Source of the DNA: Pseudobdellovibrionaceae bacterium
Lineage (GTDB): Bacteria > Bdellovibrionota > Bdellovibrionia > Bdellovibrionales > JAGQZY01
Reading direction: 5' to 3'
DNA: 64,000 bases
Assembly (NCBI GenBank): GCA_020635085.1
Contig: JACKAL010000003.1
Location: 124,001 to 188,000, forward strand
The notes beneath the pieces are model-generated. The model had not been told where the DNA came from. It made no database searches and worked only from the letters and a program-made list of their open reading frames with translations. Of this stretch, positions 8,549 through 17,311 are shown piece after piece. The translations under genes were made by a program, and so were the position numbers. Numbering within the stretch: position 1 is the stretch's first letter; each line of letters starts with the position of its first letter.

Positions 8549-9511
8549 TCAGCGGGCTTTACTAAATTCCACCAGAAGCATTAAATCAGAAGAACCGTCG
8601 ATAAAATCCTCCTGATTGAGCACTTTGAGCGTGCGATCCGATTCAAATAATTGTTTTTCATCATCGTTATATTGGCGGTCGCGAGGGAGAAAGGTGGCCA
8701 CAAAGGCAGCGGAGGTGGGAGGAAAGGTCATTTCGACGTTAAAATAATTTTCATCGGGCTCGTTGAGTTTAAGTGTGCCCCATCCTTTGAGTTCCAACTG
8801 AGCGGAGGTCGTTGAAGTTTTAATAGCAGTCAGCTGTACATAAAGTCCCATGTTACGGCCGGCCTCAGTGTGACGCTGCCCTTTAAAAAGGACTACGGGT
8901 TGTTTCTCATCTAAACTTTTATAGCGGCTTCCTGATAAATATTTTAGATCACCACTATCGAGAAGTTGGGAAATTTTCTGCTCAGGTACGACACCACCAA
9001 GGACGAATCCAGAAAAAGCTCCTGGTTGAAAGACTTTTTGCAGTTCTAAGAGACCCTGGCGCGTCACCCTGTAAAAGGAGATTTGTATGCCAGGAAAAGA
9101 AGACGCCATTTTTTCATGGTGAGCACCACCACCCTCTAGTGCTAATTCTGCCAACGTTTTTCCTCGAGCTTTTTTGGGGGCCACTTCAATAGATTTTTTA
9201 GGTGCTAATTTTTGCTCATGCGCAGGCTGCATCGGTTGTTGTGGTGGCAAAGCTGCTTGACGTTGAAACGTATTGGATACGCCAGTAGTTGGGGTGGAGG
9301 CTGTGGGGATCATTTTATGATGACGAGTTTTATCGTAAATCACAAAACCAACGATCAAAAGAATCAGCAGACCTAACTGTAACATCCAGTTAGCAGTAAG
9401 ACGGCTTATCAGAGAGCGTTTGGGCTGGGCGTAGCTGTCCATTTTGACGCCACAATTAGCGCAATAGATATCTTCAGGCTGAGAAAAGCCGCACTTAGGA
9501 CATTTAATCAT
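8549..9511 (-). CDS. Zinc-ribbon, single-pass membrane protein of unknown function
   Basis: The N-terminus MIKCPKCGF...YCANCGVKM carries two CxxC knuckles and is a zinc ribbon. A transmembrane helix follows at about residues 42-60 (WMLQLGLLILLIVGFVIY). After it comes a Pro/Gln/Ala-rich linker with a Lys-rich patch. The C-terminal domain of about 190 residues has a mixed, beta-rich look (FPGIQISFYRVTRQGLLELQKVF ... LYVQLTAIKTSTTSAQLELKG ... FNVEMTFPPTSAAFVATFLPRD). The topology would leave the ribbon in the cytoplasm and the large domain in the periplasm. I do not recognise the C-terminal family. The gene is divergent from rsmH, with the 190-base gap between them holding the promoters of both. 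Confidence 0.75.
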   Translation of the reverse strand: MIKCPKCGFSQPEDIYCANCGVKMDSYAQPKRSLISRLTANWMLQLGLLILLIVGFVIYDKTRHHKMIPTASTPTTGVSNTFQRQAALPPQQPMQPAHEQKLAPKKSIEVAPKKARGKTLAELALEGGGAHHEKMASSFPGIQISFYRVTRQGLLELQKVFQPGAFSGFVLGGVVPEQKISQLLDSGDLKYLSGSRYKSLDEKQPVVLFKGQRHTEAGRNMGLYVQLTAIKTSTTSAQLELKGWGTLKLNEPDENYFNVEMTFPPTSAAFVATFLPRDRQYNDDEKQLFESDRTLKVLNQEDFIDGSSDLMLLVEFSKAR

Positions 9512-9700
9512 GATTTAACCCAACTTTAGCTTAGCACGGCCATTCCTCCTGTGGCGATATCCACTTAACGCGACTCGCCTATAGTCCTAAGACACCCGAG
9601 GGTTCCTCCTTGTGAAATGTTCTTATGGGGAGCTAGGGGACGGCAGACTCAACGTCGATAATCCTTTTCAAATGCGTGTTTACCCCCTAATGTGCTCTCT

Positions 9701-10621
9701 ATGGAGAACAGTGGTCATATTCCCGTCATGATGCAAGAGGTGCTAGCTCTCTTCGCTCAGTATAATAAAGAGCCAGTTTCTTTTTTGGACGGAACATTTG
9801 GGCGTGGTGGTCATTGCACGGCACTGCTTAAACATTATCCTACTTTGTCGGCATTAGGTGTGGATCGGGATGAAGCGGCTTTGCAGTATGCCCATGATAA
9901 CTATGGTGATCTTTTGTCTTCGCAAAGATTACGTTTGTGGCAAGGATCTTACCGCGAATACGCAGAGCAGATGTCGGCAACAGACATATTTGATTTTATT
10001 CTTTTGGATTTGGGAGTGAGTTCCCCTCAGCTTGATGATGAGTCCCGTGGCTTTAGCTTTTATGGGGACGGTCCGTTGGATATGCGGATGGGGCGAAAGC
10101 AAAAAACCACGGCAGCTGATGTGATCAACACGTGGTCTGAGGAAGAGCTCATTGAAATTTTTAAAAACTACGGAGAGGTTCACAGTCCCTACCGGGTGGT
10201 ACGCGCTGTGGTGCATGATCGCAAAACCACGCCATTTAGCAAAACCCAACAGCTTGCGGGTTTGATTGAACGGGTAGAGGGATGGCGACAAAAAGGTCGT
10301 CATCCTGCGACTCAATATTTTTTGGCTTTGCGTTTAGTGGTTAATACGGAGCTAGAAGATTTGCAAGTGAGCTTGCCATTGTTTATTCGGGCACTCAAAC
10401 CAGGTGGTATTCTTGCGGTTATCACTTTTCATTCTTTAGAGGACCGCATAACCAAAAACCTTTTTAAGGATCATCTTGATATTGGCCAGCGTATGAACAA
10501 GAAGGTTATTATTCCAACGGATGAGGAGATTAAAATAAATCCACGCTCACGCAGTGCTAAATTGCGAGGATTTTTAAAAACACCCGCACAAAAACGAGAT
10601 CCAACGTATTACAAAGATTAA
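9701..10621 (+). CDS. rsmH: 16S rRNA (cytosine(1402)-N(4))-methyltransferase
   Basis: SAM-dependent enzyme (formerly MraW) that methylates N4 of C1402 in the ribosomal P site, and the customary first or second gene of dcw clusters. The SAM-binding loop is FLDGTFGRGGHCTALL, followed by LLDLGVSSPQLDDESRGFSF with the family-specific DxGVSSxQLD, ALRLVVNTELEDL, and ITFHSLEDRITKN. About 306 residues is normal. I chose the ATG at 9701 (MENSGHIPVMMQEV, aligning with the known MENYKHTTVLLDE start). The frame also opens at a GTG at 9692. Neither has a strong Shine-Dalgarno sequence. No mraZ precedes it. ftsL and ftsI follow after 171 bases. Confidence 0.95.
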   Translation: MENSGHIPVMMQEVLALFAQYNKEPVSFLDGTFGRGGHCTALLKHYPTLSALGVDRDEAALQYAHDNYGDLLSSQRLRLWQGSYREYAEQMSATDIFDFILLDLGVSSPQLDDESRGFSFYGDGPLDMRMGRKQKTTAADVINTWSEEELIEIFKNYGEVHSPYRVVRAVVHDRKTTPFSKTQQLAGLIERVEGWRQKGRHPATQYFLALRLVVNTELEDLQVSLPLFIRALKPGGILAVITFHSLEDRITKNLFKDHLDIGQRMNKKVIIPTDEEIKINPRSRSAKLRGFLKTPAQKRDPTYYKD

Positions 10622-10701
10622 ATGGTTTGAGCACTGGCCTTTCGTCTAAGGGAAGTCGGGATCAGGTTACGCTCTTTGCGTTACTACGTTATTATTTTAT
10701 T

Positions 10702-10721
10702 TAGGGTACGTACGCACCCTA
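10702..10721. repeat. Short inverted repeat between rsmH and ftsL
   Basis: TAGGGT (10702-10707) and ACCCTA (10716-10721) form 6-base arms around ACGTACGC, in the otherwise empty 171-base gap between rsmH and ftsL. It could be a small operator or chance. It has no T-run, so it is not a terminator. Confidence 0.3.
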
Positions 10722-10792
10722 TGGATTCGGGGTTTAACCCTCTAGTTTTTTTGTACAAATAAAGACAGTTGGTTGGCCAGGGAAGGAAAGCC

Positions 10793-11089
10793 ATGAATCT
10801 TGATTTTTTAAAGCCCTATTTGAGTATTGCCGTTATCGTCACCTGTTTATTTATCGTTGTTTACATCAAGATGGAAAATCGTCGCATGGGTTACGCTCTA
10901 TTTGATCTTGCTAAAAAAGAAAAAATTATTCACCAAGAACAGAGGTTGGCGACGGCCAAGCTTGCCAAAATGACAAGTGCCGAGCGTGTACGTGATATTG
11001 CCCAGTCGAGATTGACGTTTCAAAAGGCGAAAGAAGGGCAAGTTATACGTGTTGCGGGCAGTGGTAATGGTGCAGCACTTGTGAAATAG
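10793..11089 (+). CDS. ftsL: FtsL-like division protein
   Basis: Small bitopic division protein (98 residues) expected to form the FtsQ-FtsL-FtsB complex that activates FtsW/FtsI. It has a short cytoplasmic start (MNLDFLKPYL), one transmembrane helix (SIAVIVTCLFIVVYI), then a Lys/Glu/Ala-rich coiled coil (residues about 32-70) ending in the ERVRDIAQSRLTF segment typical of FtsL. Position directly before ftsI is the strongest argument, because the sequence family is poorly conserved. The ATG at 10793 has GGAAGG just upstream. The open frame from a TTG at 10769 is not needed. FtsI begins 8 bases after the stop. Confidence 0.85.
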   Translation: MNLDFLKPYLSIAVIVTCLFIVVYIKMENRRMGYALFDLAKKEKIIHQEQRLATAKLAKMTSAERVRDIAQSRLTFQKAKEGQVIRVAGSGNGAALVK

Positions 11090-11097
11090 ATAAAACG

Positions 11098-12984
11098 ATG
11101 AAGCAAAGACTCTCGATAGTACTTATTTGGTTTTTTGTGTTGTGGACAGTGCTTGTGTTGCGTGGCTTACAAATTCAAGTGTTGCCACACCACCTTTTAT
11201 CTTCTGCTAAAGACAGACAGTATCAGCGAATTGTCAAGTTACAGGCAAAGCGTGGAGATATTTTCGATCGTAATGGGGTGGAGCTTGCGATTTCGGTTCC
11301 GGCTTATTCTTTGTTTGCCGATCCGTCTTTGGTTGCTAAGCCACGTGCCCTCGCTTTGAAACTTGCAAAAACATTAAAGATGCCTTACCGCGATCTTTAT
11401 AAAAAGTTACATCGCAAAAATTCGCGTTTTGTATGGATTGAGCGCTTATTAGATGAATCGACAAAAAATAAAATTATCAGCTGGAAGGAAAAAGGTTTAG
11501 GGTTTCAGGAGGAATATAAACGCTTATATCCGAATAAAAATGTACTGTCACAAACTCTTGGATTTGTAAACCGCGATGGCCAAGGATTGGAGGGGCTAGA
11601 GGTTCGCTACAATGAACTATTAAGTACAGATAGTGAGGTTTATAATTTACCAAAAGATGGGCGTCGACGTTTTTTAGTCGAAGATGGTTGGCTGTTTATG
11701 AGTAAGCGTGACGGCGAAGACCTATTTTTGACGGTTGATCTGGATTTGCAGTTTCAGGTGGAACAAGAACTTCGTCGGGCGATGGAGCACCATGAAGCTG
11801 ATGCTGCGTGGGCTGTGGTGATGGAGCCGCACACCTCAGAAATTTTAGCGATGGCCTCTTGTCCCGACTATGATGTTAATAAAGCTTTCTATACCCCATC
11901 ATCGCGCCGACGTAATCACGTGATTGCCGACGTGTACGAACCAGGAAGTACCTTAAAAACAATTTTTATGGCCTCGGCCTTAGAAAACCATGTGATCGAA
12001 CCTAATTCTGTGTTTGATACATCAGAGGGGAAAATCGAAATTGATGGACGTGTTATTCATGAATCCGATGATGATCATAAGCATGCACAGCTTACCGCCG
12101 CTGAGATTTTAGCTTATTCTTCTAATGTCGGCGTTTCTAAAATTGCACTTAAAATGAAAGACACACAAATTTACGAAACCATGCAAAAATTTGGTTTTAC
12201 AGATCGTGTGGGTGTGGATCTTCCAGGTGAGGCCAGAGGCATGCTGTCTTCTCCGCCTTGGCATGATCACTTAAAAGCTAACGTATCTTTTGGTCATGGG
12301 GTGGCTCTTTCGGCACTTCATGTGGCCAATGCTTATGCCGCTATCGCAAATGGAGGCATTTTGCATAAGCCGTATATTGTTAAACGCGAAGACAATATAG
12401 GTGAGAGAATTATCAGTCGTAAAACCGCGGAAAAATTAAAAATGATGCTTGTGAGTGCAACCAGTGACAAGGGAACAGGAAAACGTGCACGGGTTAAGGG
12501 GTTTCCGGTTGCTGGTAAAACGGGTACAGCACAAAAATTAGATAGCGATGGTCGTGGTTATTTGCACGGGCAATATGTTTCAAGCTTTGTTGGGTTTATT
12601 CCAGCAAATGATCCTGAGTATTTAATTTATGTGGTGATCGATAACCCTAAAAAGAATGGAACCTACGCATCAGATACGGCAGCACCTGTTTTTTCGCGCA
12701 TCGCCGAGTATGCGATTAATAAAAAAGGTATTGCTCCCGTTTTTATTTCCGAGTCTGATCTTGTACGTATCGAAAAAGAGCCTAAGACTGACGAGCCCGT
12801 CGTGGAAAATCAAAATATTGTACCGAACATGTCGGGGTGGACTCTACGAGAGACACTACGGTTTCTCAATGATAAAGGCGTAACGCCTCAATTGGTGGGG
12901 ACGCGTGGCCGGGTTGTGAAAACAAAACCCGAACAAGGGGAAACTTGGCCCGAAGACAAAACATTAAAAGTGTATATGGAGTAA
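11098..12984 (+). CDS. ftsI: Septal peptidoglycan transpeptidase FtsI (PBP3) with a PASTA domain
   Basis: Class B penicillin-binding protein that cross-links septal peptidoglycan. It has an N-terminal transmembrane anchor (about residues 5-22) and a PBP dimerisation domain with RGDIFDRNGVELA. The transpeptidase motifs are STLK (Ser284-Lys287), SSN (341-343) and KTGT (Lys474). The last about 60 residues form a PASTA domain (VPNMSGWTLRETLRFL ... VVKTKPEQGETW). A C-terminal PASTA is usual in Gram-positive and deltaproteobacterial-type FtsI but absent in E. coli. It may sense muropeptide or stabilise the divisome. The gene ends 2 bases from the stop of convergent ktrA, so the first dcw segment stops here and murE resumes 7.8 kb later. 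Confidence 0.95.
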   Translation: MKQRLSIVLIWFFVLWTVLVLRGLQIQVLPHHLLSSAKDRQYQRIVKLQAKRGDIFDRNGVELAISVPAYSLFADPSLVAKPRALALKLAKTLKMPYRDLYKKLHRKNSRFVWIERLLDESTKNKIISWKEKGLGFQEEYKRLYPNKNVLSQTLGFVNRDGQGLEGLEVRYNELLSTDSEVYNLPKDGRRRFLVEDGWLFMSKRDGEDLFLTVDLDLQFQVEQELRRAMEHHEADAAWAVVMEPHTSEILAMASCPDYDVNKAFYTPSSRRRNHVIADVYEPGSTLKTIFMASALENHVIEPNSVFDTSEGKIEIDGRVIHESDDDHKHAQLTAAEILAYSSNVGVSKIALKMKDTQIYETMQKFGFTDRVGVDLPGEARGMLSSPPWHDHLKANVSFGHGVALSALHVANAYAAIANGGILHKPYIVKREDNIGERIISRKTAEKLKMMLVSATSDKGTGKRARVKGFPVAGKTGTAQKLDSDGRGYLHGQYVSSFVGFIPANDPEYLIYVVIDNPKKNGTYASDTAAPVFSRIAEYAINKKGIAPVFISESDLVRIEKEPKTDEPVVENQNIVPNMSGWTLRETLRFLNDKGVTPQLVGTRGRVVKTKPEQGETWPEDKTLKVYME

Positions 12985-12986
12985 AC

Positions 12987-13646
12987 TTAAGACCGCTCCA
13001 GAAGGCGAAGGACGTCACGGTCGCTTCCGATGATGAGAGCGAGGAAGCCTTCTTTAAGAAGAAGATCTGGGGATGGAAAAATAATTTCTTTGGGATTTTT
13101 CGGATCGCGAAGGCCAATGATCTGCACTTGGTGAGTTTGTGGTAAATTCAGATTTTGAATCGTGCGATTTTGTGCCCATCGTGCGGGATTCCACTCAACA
13201 ATTTTTAAATTGTAATCCAGTTCCATCTCGTGGAGGACAGCCGGGCGACTCATGCGAATCGCGAGAGCTCGACCCATCTCCTCTTCGACAAAGAAAACGC
13301 TGTGGGCACCCACACTTTTATACACTTCGGCTTTTCGGTTATTGGAAGCGCGTACGGTAATATTAGGTACTTTTAACTCAAGTAGATTGGTGAGTGTGAG
13401 GACACTTGCCTCAAAGGATTCCCCCATACAGATGACCGCTGCATCTACTTTTGCTGCTCCCACTTCGACGAGTGTGTGCATATCAGACGCATCTCCTTGT
13501 ACGGCGAGATGGGTAAAACTTTTGATGCGGTCAATATGTTCTGCGCTCGTGTCGATCGCGATAACCTCGTTACCTTCATCATAAAGATGGCGTGCGAGGG
13601 AATCTCCTAAGCGACCTAAACCAATAACTAAAATACGTTTAACCAT
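12987..13646 (-). CDS. ktrA: Potassium channel regulatory subunit KtrA/TrkA (RCK domain)
   Basis: Cytosolic gating ring subunit that binds nucleotides and controls KtrB. An RCK_N Rossmann domain starts with ILVIGLGRLGDSLA and has the acidic end of beta-2 in VIAIDTSAEHID. An RCK_C domain (TrkA_C) covers the last about 80 residues (NRTIQNLNLPQTHQVQIIGLRD ... LLKEGFLALIIGSD). The start is the ATG at 13646, behind AAGGAGG at 13651-13657; the GTG at 13661 would overlap the previous gene. 219 residues is the standard KtrA length. It follows ktrB by a few bases, so the two make one complex. Confidence 0.93.
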   Translation of the reverse strand: MVKRILVIGLGRLGDSLARHLYDEGNEVIAIDTSAEHIDRIKSFTHLAVQGDASDMHTLVEVGAAKVDAAVICMGESFEASVLTLTNLLELKVPNITVRASNNRKAEVYKSVGAHSVFFVEEEMGRALAIRMSRPAVLHEMELDYNLKIVEWNPARWAQNRTIQNLNLPQTHQVQIIGLRDPKNPKEIIFPSPDLLLKEGFLALIIGSDRDVLRLLERS

Positions 13647-13650
13647 ACAG

Positions 13651-13657
13651 CCTCCTT
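13651..13657 (-). promoter_or_regulatory. Ribosome binding site deciding the ktrA start
   Basis: AAGGAGG on the minus strand, 4 bases before the ATG at 13646 and directly after the ktrB stop (13658-13660). It fixes the ktrA start and indicates coupled translation with ktrB. Confidence 0.75.
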
Positions 13658-15376
13658 TCACCCAACAAAGAAATCATCTTTTGGATATTTAATATTAGAA
13701 GAGGATACATTACCAATTCCTGCAAGGATGAATGATAAAATTCCAATTCGACCAAATAACATAAGAGAGATAATGATAATTTTACCCACAATCGTAAGAC
13801 TGGGGGTGACATTCATCGATAAACCCACGGTAGAAAGAGCCGAGATCACCTCAAAGCCCAAAGCAAAAGGGGAAAGTTTTTCGGTAACAACCAAAATAGT
13901 TAAAGCGAGACCTGCAACAAAAACATAGAGGGTTACGACTGTCAGCGCGCGGGCAATGGTGCGAGTAGGAATAGCGCGATTCGCAAAAACCGTTTGGTTG
14001 CGCGCTTCAATTGTGCGCCACACAGCAACCAGTAAAATACCGATGGTTGTAGTTTTTATTCCACCGCCCGTTGAAGAGGGATTGGCCCCAATGGCCATAA
14101 GAACAATTAACCAAAATAAGGCGGACATATGAAATTGATCAACGGGCACGAGATTAAATCCAGCGGTGCGGCTAGAGATGGCATAAAAAATAGCTTGTCC
14201 GATGCGATTCGGAAAATCAAGGTGAGCCGTGGGGCGAAGCGTTTCTAAAAGAAAAAACATACACGGGCCAACAACTAAAAGCGTGGTCATTACTAAAAGA
14301 GTGAGTCGCGCGTGGGGCGAGAGGCGGTGCCAAAAATTTTCTTTTCGTTGTAGACTTGTCCAAAAATCGAGAAAAATAGGAAAGCCGAGGCTTCCGAGAA
14401 CAATGAGCAAACACACAACAGATATACTAAAAACATTGAACACTTCACCGTTTAGGTTGGCTGCATCCGTGGAGAATCCCGCATTACAAAATGCGGAAAC
14501 GGAGTGAAACACGGAAAAGAAAATACGATCCGGCATATCGGTGGGTAAGGCAATGTAAATACCAATAGCACCTAAAAGTTCTATAATGAGAGTGATGGAA
14601 ACCACTTTAGTTAAAAACTCAGGAACGTCACCTACCCGGCACGCACCATACATTTCGCGTCCCAACAGGATGGAGTTCATCGATAGACGATTAAAAGTGG
14701 CAATAGAAAAGCCAGCGGTAATAAAAATAATACCCAAACCGCCTAATTGAATGAGTACCAATAAAATCATTTGCCCTTCAAAAGAAAGGACAGTGCCGAT
14801 ATCGATGGGTGTGAGTCCGGTCACACAGAGGGCAGAAACAGTAATAAAGAAGGAGTCGATCAAGGACAAAGCTTGGCCGTCTTTTAAGGAAATGGGTAAT
14901 AAAAGTAAAATTGTACCTAAAAGAACCGCAATCGCATACTGAATGAGAATTTGTCGACCGGAGGTCATTTGTGCCTTTAATAAAAGGTGACGAAAGCGAT
15001 GGGTGTCTAGTAGATACGCAAGGAAAAGACAGAAAATATAGACATCTATATATGTAAGGGCTCGTTTCGTGGGCGCCACCGAAAAAATAGCATCCCAACC
15101 ATCCCACCAGTGCCATGCCCACATAATGGCAAAAGGGAGAGAGATCAAACGTAAAGTATCAGAGGCCAAAGCCAAATTGAGTTGGCGTTTCATTTTGTCA
15201 TGACGGCGGAACTTTAAAAAATACCAGGCTTCCACTGCCCGCGGAATTTGATTGCTACGAAACAAATAAAGTAAGGATGTGCCGACACCAATATCGAGAA
15301 GCAAAGATTTCCATTCCAATAGGGGAAGCCATGGGTAGGAAATACGAATGGCGAGCAAACAAATCAGCCAAAACAT
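13658..15376 (-). CDS. ktrB: Potassium uptake transporter KtrB/TrkH family with N-terminal membrane extension
   Basis: Ion-conducting subunit of a Ktr/Trk potassium system in the inner membrane. The four pore loops are visible: SALCVTGLTPIDIGT, VSAFCNAGFSTDAAN, SSRTAGFNLVPVD and ISALSTVGLSMNVTP, each around the selectivity-filter glycine. The conserved QLGGLGI and GGGIKTTTIGIL segments are also present. At 572 residues it is about 120 longer than a plain KtrB: the first about 140 residues add roughly four extra hydrophobic helices before the first pore unit. It lies between the DAACS symporter gene (45-base gap) and ktrA, giving a three-gene minus-strand operon. Confidence 0.92.
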   Translation of the reverse strand: MFWLICLLAIRISYPWLPLLEWKSLLLDIGVGTSLLYLFRSNQIPRAVEAWYFLKFRRHDKMKRQLNLALASDTLRLISLPFAIMWAWHWWDGWDAIFSVAPTKRALTYIDVYIFCLFLAYLLDTHRFRHLLLKAQMTSGRQILIQYAIAVLLGTILLLLPISLKDGQALSLIDSFFITVSALCVTGLTPIDIGTVLSFEGQMILLVLIQLGGLGIIFITAGFSIATFNRLSMNSILLGREMYGACRVGDVPEFLTKVVSITLIIELLGAIGIYIALPTDMPDRIFFSVFHSVSAFCNAGFSTDAANLNGEVFNVFSISVVCLLIVLGSLGFPIFLDFWTSLQRKENFWHRLSPHARLTLLVMTTLLVVGPCMFFLLETLRPTAHLDFPNRIGQAIFYAISSRTAGFNLVPVDQFHMSALFWLIVLMAIGANPSSTGGGIKTTTIGILLVAVWRTIEARNQTVFANRAIPTRTIARALTVVTLYVFVAGLALTILVVTEKLSPFALGFEVISALSTVGLSMNVTPSLTIVGKIIIISLMLFGRIGILSFILAGIGNVSSSNIKYPKDDFFVG

Positions 15377-15421
15377 GATGTCTAAAGCATAGACTACAAT
15401 TTATATTGAAGCAATCGAGCA

Positions 15422-16645
15422 CTACGGTGTCTTGCGGGGAGGAGCAATGGTATCGAGGGCGATAGATAAAGTCATATCACTTAAAACGTTAACCCCTGAG
15501 CGCAGACGCCCCATAATCCAATCGACTGAGAGTAAAATAGGCAGTGCTTCACTCGGAAGACCCAGAGCAGAGACCACTACGGTGAGAGAAATAAATCCCG
15601 CCTCAGGAACACCCGTAATCCCCATAGAAGCCACAATACATGTAAGTGCAGCAAGCACCATTTGCCCTGTGCTCCAATCCACTCCAGATAAGTGAGCAAT
15701 AAAAAAAACAGCGGATGCTTCGTAGAGGACAATCCCATCGTTGTTGAGATTGGTAGCCACACCAGCACCTAAAGAAGATGAGCGGTCAGAAATGTGGAGA
15801 TTTTTTAAGGCCCTTAAAGTGAGTGGTAAGGTTGCCAGACTCGAGTTAACACCTAAAGAATAAAGTACAGGAGTTTTTGCTTCCCTCCAAAAGTCATTCC
15901 AGCGCATGCGTGCAATACCTAAGATCCATCCGCCGTAAACCAGAATACATTGGAGCAATAGAGCGAGAACGACGGCTGCCACATACTTTAAAAGTTCACT
16001 AAAGACAGCAAAGCCATGTTGAGAGACGGCGCCGGCAATCACAAAAAATACTGCTAATGGCATGAGGTGAAGTACCCAATTGAGAAGTTGTTCAATCACC
16101 ATACGGATTTTTTCTGCACCAAGGGTCACTTGTGTTACAGTGATAGGATCTTGGGCAAAGGTTTGTCGCGTGGCCACTCCGAGGATAAGTGCGAAAAGCG
16201 CTAAGAGAAGAATTTCATTCTTTACTAGAGGTAAAAACAAACTATCCGGCGAAAATGTTTTAAGCCAGTTTGTGATGGACATTGTTTCGAGAGGGGTTTC
16301 TGTGATCTCAGTGGTGGCAAATGTAAATGAAAATTGCGAATGCATAACTAGTAGTTTGGTTATGCTAATGCCAATGACGATGGCCAAAGAGGTATTCAGT
16401 AGTGCAATTGCAATCAGTTTTATGCCCACCGACCAATTTGTTTGTACCTGTAACAGGGCGACAAAGACCGACATAAACAAAAAAGGACCGGCAATAATTT
16501 TTACCCAGTGAATCGCCATCTTTGCTATGTGAGTCATGACTTCCAGTTGATTGTCGGGGAAAAGAACTCCCAATAGGACTCCCGCAAAAGCGCTCAAGAT
16601 AATTTGCAAAACAAAATTTTTACGTAAATTTTGAATAAATCCCAT
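15422..16645 (-). CDS. DAACS-family (SLC1-like) sodium/dicarboxylate-type symporter
   Basis: Inner-membrane secondary transporter of the GltP/DctA family, 407 residues with about eight helices and two hairpins. HP1 carries NSSLATLP. The TM7 sodium motif, usually NMDGT, reads NNDGI here. HP2 carries GVPEAGF. By eye, the TM8 segment DWIMGRLRSGVNVLSD keeps the Asp390, Arg397, Asn401 and Asp405 equivalents of GltPh, but the Asp394 equivalent that binds the substrate amino group is Gly. This argues for a dicarboxylate or other non-amino-acid substrate (inference). The altered NMDGT motif is unusual for the family. First gene of the ktrB-ktrA operon. Confidence 0.85.
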   Translation of the reverse strand: MGFIQNLRKNFVLQIILSAFAGVLLGVLFPDNQLEVMTHIAKMAIHWVKIIAGPFLFMSVFVALLQVQTNWSVGIKLIAIALLNTSLAIVIGISITKLLVMHSQFSFTFATTEITETPLETMSITNWLKTFSPDSLFLPLVKNEILLLALFALILGVATRQTFAQDPITVTQVTLGAEKIRMVIEQLLNWVLHLMPLAVFFVIAGAVSQHGFAVFSELLKYVAAVVLALLLQCILVYGGWILGIARMRWNDFWREAKTPVLYSLGVNSSLATLPLTLRALKNLHISDRSSSLGAGVATNLNNDGIVLYEASAVFFIAHLSGVDWSTGQMVLAALTCIVASMGITGVPEAGFISLTVVVSALGLPSEALPILLSVDWIMGRLRSGVNVLSDMTLSIALDTIAPPRKTP

Positions 16646-16704
16646 GTCTTATTACAGCGATCTTTTTCTTCTAGAGTCAAATGATTGGTGACCTATGTGG
16701 TGGC

Positions 16705-16733
16705 TTGTTGACTCAAGTGCACATACGTATAGG
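16705..16733 (+). promoter_or_regulatory. Candidate sigma70-type promoter for the small exported protein
   Basis: TTGTTG (16705-16710) and TATAGG (16728-16733) are separated by 17 bases, about 110 bases upstream of the ATG at 16846. Pattern only. Confidence 0.3.
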
Positions 16734-16845
16734 TTCTTGGAGAGCAGATTCCTCGTTAGCCCTAAGTGCCGATCTAAAAAGTAATATCCTCTTGAAAAAG
16801 ACCCTCATCGGGGATAAACCACTGGGAAAAGGCGGGAGGGTTTAA

Positions 16846-17277
16846 ATGCGATTCTCATTCTTTACTTTGTTAGTCTTCTTTTTAACTCAACAATCTATAG
16901 CGTGTCCCCAAATTGGAGGTTCTTACACTTGTCAGACGGATTCTGGTGTGGGCAAGGTCATCATCAACCAATATATGGAAGACGGTTTCGATGTTTTCGA
17001 AGTCGAGGGTATAAAGTATAAAGCAGATAATATTTGGTATCCCAAAACCAAGGGAGATGTTGTGAGTAGTTACAGTGCAACTTGTGAAAGTAACAAGGTT
17101 CAGTTGGGTTTAAGCAATACGATTTATGATGATGCTGGGATAAAAATCAGTGAATCAGCAATGACATTTTATTTATACGAAACGACTCAAGGTTTGGTAC
17201 ATGAGCAAAAGGGTTTTTTTGCAACACCTGAGTATGTGATTCCTATTCAAGAAATAATGCTGTGTCAAAAGGACTAA
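16846..17277 (+). CDS. Small exported protein of unknown function
   Basis: 143 residues with a signal peptide (MRFSFFTLLVFFLTQQSIA) and a mature form beginning CPQIGGSYTCQTD. The family is not recognised by name. The remainder is beta-rich (GVGKVIINQYMEDGFDVFEVEGIKYKAD..., SATCESNKVQLGLSN) and carries four Cys, so one or two disulfides are likely in the periplasm. The first mature Cys sits just after SIA, so a lipid anchor is possible but the -3/-1 pattern is weak. A GGGAGGG ribosome binding site lies close upstream. It stands alone, facing the XRE regulator gene. Confidence 0.75.
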   Translation: MRFSFFTLLVFFLTQQSIACPQIGGSYTCQTDSGVGKVIINQYMEDGFDVFEVEGIKYKADNIWYPKTKGDVVSSYSATCESNKVQLGLSNTIYDDAGIKISESAMTFYLYETTQGLVHEQKGFFATPEYVIPIQEIMLCQKD

Positions 17278-17311
17278 GGCGCAGAGCATTTCTCCTCAAC
17301 AAGTTTGTATT

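Noticed and set aside
9626..9640. TGGGGAGCTAGGGGA before rsmH, resembling MraZ-type TGGG repeats
   Set aside because: Only two imperfect GGGGA units at 9-base period, not the three repeats expected for MraZ boxes, and no mraZ gene is in the window.
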